From contig NZ_JBJFZU010000012.1 in assembly GCF_045032955.1 (NCBI RefSeq), positions 111,798-175,797 on the forward strand: a stretch of DNA of 64,000 nt, read 5' to 3'. Positions 59,025 to 64,000 of the stretch are shown piece by piece (position 1 is the stretch's first letter; every line of letters begins with the position of its first letter). Source of the DNA: Ornithinicoccus sp045032955. GTDB taxonomy: Bacteria; Actinomycetota; Actinomycetes; Actinomycetales; Dermatophilaceae. The notes under the pieces were generated by a model. The model was given only the letters and a program-made list of their open reading frames with translations. It searched no databases and was not told where the DNA came from. Both the position numbers and the translations under genes were made by a program.

Positions 59025-59408
59025 TCACCCAGGGGTCAGGCCCGCTTCCGGTGCCGGTTCGATGGTGAGACGTCGGATCACACCGAAGTCGGTGTGGAAG
59101 CGCTGACGCAGGGTGGCGGTCCCGCCGGGGAAGGCGCCGTCGATACGGACGAGCAGGTCGACGGTCTCGGCGTCGACGACGCTGTGCTCCAGCAGCGTGG
59201 TGGTGTGCTCGACCGCGGTCGCGGACTCGGTGACCCAGTCGGCGATCGCGTCGATGCCGGTGTACGTCCGGCCGTCGTCCACCACCACGGAGTCGGGGGC
59301 GAAGAGCGCGGCGGCGTCGGCATACCGGCCGGAGTCACGAGCGGTGAGATAGGAGCGGACGATGCCGGGGACCTGGCGTGCCTGCTCAGGGGTGAGGGTT
59401 GGTGTCAC
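59025..59408 (-). CDS. SnoaL-like (NTF2-fold) protein
   Basis: 127 residues from GTG 59408, preceded by GGAGGAGATCCC. Pattern of SnoaL-like cone folds: IVRSYLTARDSGRYADAAALFAPDSVVVDDGRTYTGIDAIADWV (in parts, ~15-58), RQRFHTDFGVIRRLTIEP. No catalytic assignment. The frame runs further upstream, but that part has no family similarity. Converges on the CDGSH gene 14 nt away. Confidence 0.8.
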   Translation of the reverse strand: MTPTLTPEQARQVPGIVRSYLTARDSGRYADAAALFAPDSVVVDDGRTYTGIDAIADWVTESATAVEHTTTLLEHSVVDAETVDLLVRIDGAFPGGTATLRQRFHTDFGVIRRLTIEPAPEAGLTPG

Positions 59409-59522
59409 GGGATCTCCTCCGTCTGTCGGGTTGTTCTCAGTATGGGTGCCGGGTCCGACAGAGAGGTGGGGGACGGCTCGCAGTGGGGTCGTTGTGGCGG
59501 GTGAGGGGGTCTGAGCGAGTGC

Positions 59523-59562
59523 ACCTGTCAAAACATGACCCAACCTGTCAAAACGTGACCAA
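59523..59562 (+). repeat. Two tandem 20-bp repeats resembling an insertion-sequence end
   Basis: ACCTGTCAAAACATGACCCA (59523-59542) and ACCTGTCAAAACGTGACCAA (59543-59562) differ at two positions. The repeated TGTCAAAAC.TGACC element resembles, from memory, the termini of some actinobacterial insertion sequences. No transposase is present in the window. Confidence 0.6.
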
Positions 59563-59743
59563 GTTTGGCACCCATGGCCAGAGTGAACGGCGTAAACTAT
59601 CACCTCAAAATTCGGCGTGCAGTTTTCTTCGAGATTGCCAGTGTGCCGAGGTCAGTAATATGCAGAGGTATTTGGTGTGGTGTGGTTCATGTTAGAATTG
59701 CGGTTCCGATACATCCGCGCTCAGCGCTCAGTCTGGGGCATTC
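59563..59743 (+). other. Lower-GC segment before the ice-binding gene
   Basis: Clearly AT-richer than the rest of the window (AAACTATCACCTCAAAATTC, GTAATATGCAGAGGTATTT). A -10-like TAGAAT lies at 59693-59698 with a weak TTTGGT 16 nt upstream, giving a ~45-nt leader for the ice-binding gene. No ORF recognised. May mark a boundary of acquired DNA. Confidence 0.45.
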
Positions 59744-61120
59744 ATGCCGGCTCACGCCATTCACCGCCACTCTCTTCTGCCCCAAAAATTCTTCGCTGTG
59801 CTGCTCGGGCTGGGGGTGGCCCTGGCGCTCGTCGTCGTGACGGGGGTCGGCCCGGTGGCGGCGCTGGACCGCGTCGGGTTGGGGACTGCGACCAGCTATG
59901 CCGTCCTCGGTGGATCCGCAGTGACGAATACCGGCCCCTCAGTGATCAATGGGGACCTCGGCGTCGCTCCCGGCACCGCGATCACCGGATTTCCTCCCGG
60001 TGTGGTGAACGGCGAGGTGCATGCCGCCGACGCGGTGGCGGGTGTGGCCCAGGACGACCTGACCACCGCCTACAACGACGCGGCCGGCCGAGCCACGGAT
60101 GTCACGATCACCGCGGACCTGGCGGGGCAGTCCCTCACCCCGGGTGTGTATACCGGGGACGCCCTGGCCCTGAACGGTCAGCTGACCCTCGACGGCGGGA
60201 ACGAGATCGACCCCGTCTTCATCTTCCAGGCCGCCAGCACACTCATCACCGGGTCGAGCAGCTCGATCGTCTTCATCAACGGTGCTGACGCCTGCGACGT
60301 CTACTGGCAGGTCGGCAGCTCGGCGACCATCGGCACCACCACCGCCTTCGCCGGCACCGTGATGGCCCTGACGTCGATCACCGCCACCACGGGCGCGACC
60401 GTGCAGGGCAGGCTGCTGGCTCGCAACGGCGCCGTCACCCTGGACACCAACACCATCACCGTCCCCGCGTGCGAGACCGGACCGGTTCCGACCGAGCCGG
60501 AGCCGACGATCCCGGAGCCGACCGAGCCCGTGCCGACGGAGCCGGAGCCGACGATCCCGGAGCCGACCGAGCCCGTGCCGACGGAGCCGGAGCCCACGAT
60601 CCCGGAGCCGACCGAGCCCGTGCCGACTGAGCCGGTCCCGACGGAGCCCGTGCCGACTGAGCCGGAGCCGACGATCCCGGAGCCGACGGAGCCTGTGCCC
60701 ACGGAGCCGGTCCCGACGGAGCCCGAGCCGACGATCCCCGTGCCCACGGAGCCGGTGCCGACGGAGCCTGTGCCCACGGAGCCGGTCCCGACGGAGCCCG
60801 AGCCGACGATCCCCGTGCCCACGGAGCCGGTGCCGACGGAGCCCGTGCCCACGGAACCGGTCCCGACGGAGCCCGAGCCCACTGAGCCGGGACCCGTCAA
60901 CCCTGTGCCCACCGAGCCGGGCCCGCGAGGTCCTCAGCCGAGTGAACCAGGACCCATCGACGAGCAGGTCCGGACGTGGCCCGTCGGTGGCGTCCAGACC
61001 GGTGGCGGCGACGGAGGCGGGATGAACGTCACCCTCTTGACGACAGGGCTGGTCGCCATGGCAGTAGGCCTTGGCGGGTTGCTGATCACCCACCGATCCG
61101 GGTCACGACGGTCCGAGTGA
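59744..61120 (+). CDS. Ice-binding (DUF3494) family protein with PTEP-repeat stalk and membrane anchor
   Basis: 458 residues. A signal-type hydrophobic segment (~16-38) ends near VAALD. Residues ~44-245 form the DUF3494 ice-binding domain: SYAVLGGSAVTNTGPSVING, LTPGVYTGDALALNGQLTLD, DPVFIFQAASTLITG, CDVYWQVGSSATIGTTTAFAG and VQGRLLARNGAVTLDTNTI. Residues ~248-390 are about 28 copies of (V/E)PTEP/PTIP. A C-terminal helix (NVTLLTTGLVAMAVGLGGLLI) and basic tail anchor it without a clear LPXTG. The domain may act in ice binding or merely adhesion. Confidence 0.85.
   Translation: MPAHAIHRHSLLPQKFFAVLLGLGVALALVVVTGVGPVAALDRVGLGTATSYAVLGGSAVTNTGPSVINGDLGVAPGTAITGFPPGVVNGEVHAADAVAGVAQDDLTTAYNDAAGRATDVTITADLAGQSLTPGVYTGDALALNGQLTLDGGNEIDPVFIFQAASTLITGSSSSIVFINGADACDVYWQVGSSATIGTTTAFAGTVMALTSITATTGATVQGRLLARNGAVTLDTNTITVPACETGPVPTEPEPTIPEPTEPVPTEPEPTIPEPTEPVPTEPEPTIPEPTEPVPTEPVPTEPVPTEPEPTIPEPTEPVPTEPVPTEPEPTIPVPTEPVPTEPVPTEPVPTEPEPTIPVPTEPVPTEPVPTEPVPTEPEPTEPGPVNPVPTEPGPRGPQPSEPGPIDEQVRTWPVGGVQTGGGDGGGMNVTLLTTGLVAMAVGLGGLLITHRSGSRRSE
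60478..60900 (+). repeat. Coding minisatellite for the PTEP stalk
   Basis: Arrays of 15-18-nt units such as GAGCCGACGATCCCG and GAGCCCGTGCCGACG encode Glu-Pro-Val-Pro-Thr and variants. Near-identity of units at the DNA level suggests recent expansion or contraction by slippage. Confidence 0.85.
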
Positions 61121-61132
61121 CCGAGTGGCGTT

Positions 61133-61178
61133 GACGCGTGGGTCACGGTCGCCGCTTGGCGGCTGTGGCCCGCGCGTC
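61133..61178 (+). terminator. Imperfect hairpin after the ice-binding gene
   Basis: GACGCG...CGCGTC, GGGTCAC/GTGGCCC and GCCGC-TTG-GCGGC stack into one long stem 13 nt beyond the stop. Confidence 0.55.
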
Positions 61179-61201
61179 GCTGCGATCTGCAGCAACCAGG
61201 G

Positions 61202-61351
61202 TCACCGCCGCAGCTTGAGCCATCCCCAGGCTGCGGTGGCGGCGAAAGCGACGAGGCCGATGACCGTGAGCCAGAAGAGGCCCTCCAGCACCGCGCCGAG
61301 GACGGCGAACACGAGCCAGAGCGCGAGCAGGACGAGGATGACAGTCTTCAT
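61202..61351 (-). CDS. 49-residue two-span membrane protein
   Basis: Read directly from the sequence: opens MKTVILVLLALWLVFAVLGA, continues VLEGLFWLTVIGLVAF and ends AWGWLKLRR. Two hydrophobic helices with a charged C-terminus. Resembles short conserved actinobacterial membrane proteins of unknown function. The SD is weak (AAGG 15 nt upstream). No partner gene is evident; it sits between two accessory genes. Confidence 0.65.
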   Translation of the reverse strand: MKTVILVLLALWLVFAVLGAVLEGLFWLTVIGLVAFAATAAWGWLKLRR

Positions 61352-61447
61352 CCGTCCATCTTCACACCTTAACGAGGTGGCTCGGTCGCGAGGTCGTGCA
61401 GCCGCGGCTTCACGGCGGCGAACTCGGAGTCGGCCCTCGCCGCAACG

Positions 61448-62002
61448 CTAGAGCCCGCGCTCGAAGAGGTGGAACTGGTTCAGGTCAGTGCCTTCGTAGT
61501 GCAGTGTGTGGACTCCTAGATCGGTGAACCCGCAGCGGGTGTACAGCTCGCGAGCGGCGATGTTCTCGACGTAGGTGTCGAGCCGGACCGAGCGGCAGCC
61601 CTTCTCCCTGGCCACGTCGAGCGACGCTTCGACGAGGAAGCGCGCCACGCCTTGGCGAAGGAAGTCTGGGGATACAGCCAGGGCGTGAACCACGAGGATC
61701 TGCTCGGGGGGGACCTCGAGGGCCCACGGTGCATGCAGGTATGCGTCGGGGGCGGCGTGGTTCAGCACGACGACGCCGGCGATCCGCCCGCCGGCCTGGT
61801 CAAGGGTGAGGTACAGCTCGCCGGCCTCGATCCATTCCTGGACCTCTGCTTCGCTCGGACGGTTCTCGGTATGCCAGTGCGGGAAGTCCACCGTCACCGC
61901 CAGGTGGTCGACGATCTGCCTGTAGGCGGCCTGCGCTGCTGCGGTGTCGCTGGCTTCCGCCTCACGGAAGTTCCAGCGCACGGTGCCATCGCGTCCTTCC
62001 AC
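61448..62002 (-). CDS. GNAT N-acetyltransferase
   Basis: 184 residues from GTG 62002 (a GTG at 61981 giving VRWNFREAE is equally possible). GNAT core: ILVVHALAVSPDFLRQGVARFLVEASLDVAREKG (in parts, ~102-135) with the acetyl-CoA loop RQGVARFL, and LYTRCGFTDLG near the C-terminus. Less GC-extreme codon use than core genes here. Substrate unknown. Lies between the ice-binding gene and tRNA-Lys. Confidence 0.85.
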   Translation of the reverse strand: MEGRDGTVRWNFREAEASDTAAAQAAYRQIVDHLAVTVDFPHWHTENRPSEAEVQEWIEAGELYLTLDQAGGRIAGVVVLNHAAPDAYLHAPWALEVPPEQILVVHALAVSPDFLRQGVARFLVEASLDVAREKGCRSVRLDTYVENIAARELYTRCGFTDLGVHTLHYEGTDLNQFHLFERGL

Positions 62003-62186
62003 CAGCGCAATCTAACGAGTCGACGTCCCGTCGGGATGTGCAGGGGCTCGCGCGGCCGTGGAACTCGACGGCAATCTGGGTGGTCGGCGGTGACGGCCTA
62101 CGTGACGGCTCAACAGCCGCCGACCGTTTCCTCGGAAGGGCTATCAGTCGGAGCGGCACCCCCTCTGACCAGCAGTAACTCCGAAG

Positions 62187-62259
62187 TGGGCCCCGTGGGA
62201 CTCGAACCCACAACCTACGGATTAAAAGTCCGCAGCTCTGCCAATTGAGCTAGAGGCCC
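62187..62259 (-). tRNA. tRNA-Lys(TTT)
   Basis: Acceptor GGGCCTC/GGGGCCC, D-arm TAGCTCAATTGGCAGAGC, anticodon loop CTTTTAA in CGGA/TCCG context, T-arm GTGGGTTCGAGTCCCAC. No encoded CCA. The spacer 62003-62186 downstream of it holds nothing else that I recognise. Confidence 0.95.
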
Positions 62260-62265
62260 GGGCGC

Positions 62266-62289
62266 GGCCGGTCCTGCGCTGCGCCGGCC
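62266..62289 (-). terminator. GGCCGG/CCGGCC hairpin between the HNH gene and tRNA-Lys
   Basis: Six-bp arms with a 12-nt loop, 56 nt beyond the HNH stop and 7 nt before tRNA-Lys. Weak evidence for a terminator. Confidence 0.35.
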
Positions 62290-62345
62290 ACCAAGGCTAA
62301 CGGCTCGCCCGAGGGGTCTGTGCCCACTGCTGCGGACGACCGCGA

Positions 62346-64000
62346 TCAGAAGGGTGGGGGCTCGTCATCCGGGCCCACAGGTGGAGGGGTGTTCTCCTCG
62401 GGGGTGGTGAGGTGGAGGATGTCGGCGGGGGTGGGGGTTTCTGGTCGTGGTCCGTGGCGTCGGGATCTGCTGGGGGTGGTGTGGGTGATGAAGAGCCAGC
62501 CGCCGAGGTGTCCGCCGTGCTCGGCGGAGCCGGGGTGGTCGTCGTCGTCGGTGAGCAGCGCGTGGGGTCCGCGGTGGGCCAGGGCCGCGTACAGGACGCG
62601 GGCCACGGTGTCTCTGCGGTGGTCGATGTCGGCCCGCTGTGAGGGGTGCTGCCCACGATGGCCGTCAGGGGCGGGGTTCACCGGTGCGATGGTGTCCAGC
62701 GCCTGGCGCAGCCCGGCAGGGCCGAGCGCCTCCGGGCCGATCTGGCTGTGCTCCGGGGGTGCTGAACCCGGCGCTGGGCGGGTGTGTTGTCGGTAGTCGT
62801 GGGAGCGGGTGGTGTGGACCTGTCCGAGCAGGGTGGTCCAGGTCAGGTCCCGCATCTGGTTGACGGTGGCGGTGGCCAGGTGCAGGGTCTTGGCCTGGTG
62901 CGCCCGCTTCGACAGCGCGACGAGGTTGCTCGTGCCGGTGACCCCGCCCTGGGCGCCCCAGGGCGTGACGTGGTCCAGCTCGCACCGGCCGGCAGGAGTT
63001 CGTGAGCCCGGCGCGCGGGAGAACACGTCAGCAGCGATGACGTGGGCGCGCATGTCCGCGTCCGGGCGGTATTGCTGCCGGGTCCGCTCGATCAGCCGCC
63101 CGTCCGCGGGATCGGTCAGCAACCGGTGCACCGTCGTGCCCGGGACCAGCGCGAGCTCCCTGACCTGCCCGGGCGAGACGTACACCGGGCGGTCCCCGAC
63201 CACCAACCCCACCCCAGCACCAGCACCGACGCCGACCCCAGCGCCGGCCTGGGTGTCCTCGCTGGCCGGGGTGCACCCGGGCGCCCCCTGGCCGTGCGGG
63301 ACTCTAGAAGGGCCTGCCGGTTCTGCGGGGGTTGCGGGGGTGCCGGTGAGGGTGTCCCAGGGCACGATGACCTGCAGATCGATCGGGGGCAGTGCGTGCA
63401 GCACCCGTGCCATCGACTCCAGGTCCGCCACCGCCAGCTCCTCCTCTGCCTGGGCCTGGGCCTGGGCCTGGGCCTGGGCCTGGGGCAGGGTGCCGTGGAT
63501 GAGCAGGGCCGCGGCGACGTCGCAGTGCAGCTGGGGCAGGGTCCGCGGGTCGCCCTGGGTGCGCAGCAACCGCGCGGCGCGATCGATGCGGGTGTGGGCC
63601 GCGCACAACGAGACCAACGACCCGACCAGCGTCAACGCCGCACTCCCGTCATCGGCCACGACGAGTTCGGCGTGCCGCTGCTCATACGCCCGACGGCGCC
63701 GTTCCCGCTCGGCGATCACGTCCTGACCCTCGGCCCGTACCGCCTCCCGCTCCAACGCCGCGACATAGTCACCCTCGCGCCACGGCCGCACCACCAGCTC
63801 ACCCTCGCCGTCCACCCGCTCCGCGACGGCCGTCGCCGGGTCGCACCCGAACAGCCCTTCCGCGACGGCTTCGGCCTACGCGACCGGCAACCGGGCGCAC
63901 CGCCGCCAGAACGCCCGCGCCCGACCCCACCCGATCTCCCCACGATCCATCGCCCCCAACACCAGGGCCCGCACCCCCACCGGCGCGCACGCCAGGCCCA
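62346..64000 (-). pseudogene. DUF222/HNH endonuclease gene with in-frame TAG, 5' end outside the window
   Basis: The visible frame encodes ~550 codons of a DUF222 (13E12-repeat-type) protein with a C-terminal HNH motif (CELDHVTPWGAQGGVTGTSNL, then LSKRAHQAKT). From the window edge to 63879 it reads LVLGAMDRGEIGWGRARAFW..., followed by a TAG at 63878-63876, and resumes AEAVAEGLFGCDPATAVAE with no frame change. This looks like a nonsense mutation splitting DUF222, unless translation restarts at GTG 63815. Low-complexity tracts (QAQAQA, GVGAGAGVG) lie between the domains. The family is highly multicopy in actinobacteria; function is poorly known. Confidence 0.75.
63449..63484 (+). repeat. CTGGGC hexanucleotide repeat inside the HNH gene
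   Basis: About six tandem copies; on the coding (minus) strand they give Gln-Ala repeats. In-frame length variation only. Similar in kind to the GGGGCC tract in metX. Confidence 0.85.

Noticed and set aside
60301..60912. Minus-strand 203-codon frame (GSVGTGSVGTG repeats) opposite the PTEP stalk
   Set aside because: It is the complement of the PTEP coding repeat; the plus-strand frame has a signal segment, the DUF3494 domain and an anchor.
59523..64000. Complete genomic island or prophage inserted at tRNA-Lys
   Set aside because: No integrase, no direct repeat of the tRNA 3' end, and no phage genes are seen; the evidence supports only an accessory-looking segment.

Overview
The window is 64 kb of chromosome from a very GC-rich Gram-positive actinobacterium. 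Family-level signatures are a DUF3073 protein, an actinobacterial SCP-like protein, the ArsR-SRPBCC-DinB-like set, a DUF222/HNH gene, and many leaderless genes with a TANNNT -10 element 6-8 nt before the start codon. A D-aspartate-ligase-like ATP-grasp gene next to an aspartate/glutamate racemase fits an A4-type peptidoglycan with a D-Asp/D-Glu bridge, as in the Intrasporangiaceae/Ornithinimicrobiaceae group (Serinicoccus/Ornithinimicrobium-like). That placement is inference. Nearly everything looks like core chromosome. Only the last ~5 kb (59.5-64 kb) has accessory character.

Layout. 0-10 kb: 3' part of the SRP RNA, arginine deiminase, SCP-like protein, a helix-turn-helix regulator divergent from an MFS exporter, a luciferase-like flavoenzyme, a cell-wall-binding-repeat surface protein, two tiny membrane proteins, then purF-purM. 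10-19.5 kb: DUF3073, CopC, YigZ, the D-Asp ligase/racemase pair, gluconate permease and kinase, an amidohydrolase, SPFH and NfeD. 19.6-24.5 kb: metY-metX behind a leader that looks like a ribosome-mediated attenuator, and a secreted beta-propeller lipoprotein. 24.7-33.3 kb: a sodium/solute symporter with its small subunit, PspC, an ATP-grasp enzyme convergent with a MurJ-like flippase, lpdA and a PadR regulator. 33.4-38.7 kb: ilvB-ilvN-ilvC-ilvD behind a leader peptide rich in Leu, Val and Ile and a T6 terminator.

38.7-46 kb is an iron module: a siderophore-interacting reductase divergent from an orphan PhzE-like chorismate enzyme, and an Fbp-type ferric ABC transporter. IdeR/DtxR-like boxes lie in front of the reductase and the transporter. 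46-54 kb: three tRNAs (Phe, Asp, Glu), a PHP protein, two GNAT/redox genes, pirin, fused pabAB and an aldo/keto reductase. 54-59.4 kb: YceI/MarR, FUSC, ArsR-SRPBCC-DinB-like, a heme-oxygenase-like diiron protein coupled to a CDGSH protein, and a SnoaL-like protein. 59.5-64 kb: an IS-end-like 20-bp tandem repeat, a lower-GC stretch, an ice-binding protein on a PTEP-repeat stalk, a 49-residue membrane protein, an acetyltransferase, tRNA-Lys, and a DUF222/HNH gene with an in-frame TAG that runs off the window.

Features that no single gene explains: an octamer, GGTATGCC/GGCATACC (plus palindromic GGTATACC), occurring about 35 times and forcing rare TAT and ATA codons; a 32-nt-period repeat family at three intergenic sites; two independent leaderless leader-peptide attenuators (met and ilv); and several genes that lack a canonical start codon or begin with a CTG or TTG overlapping the upstream stop.
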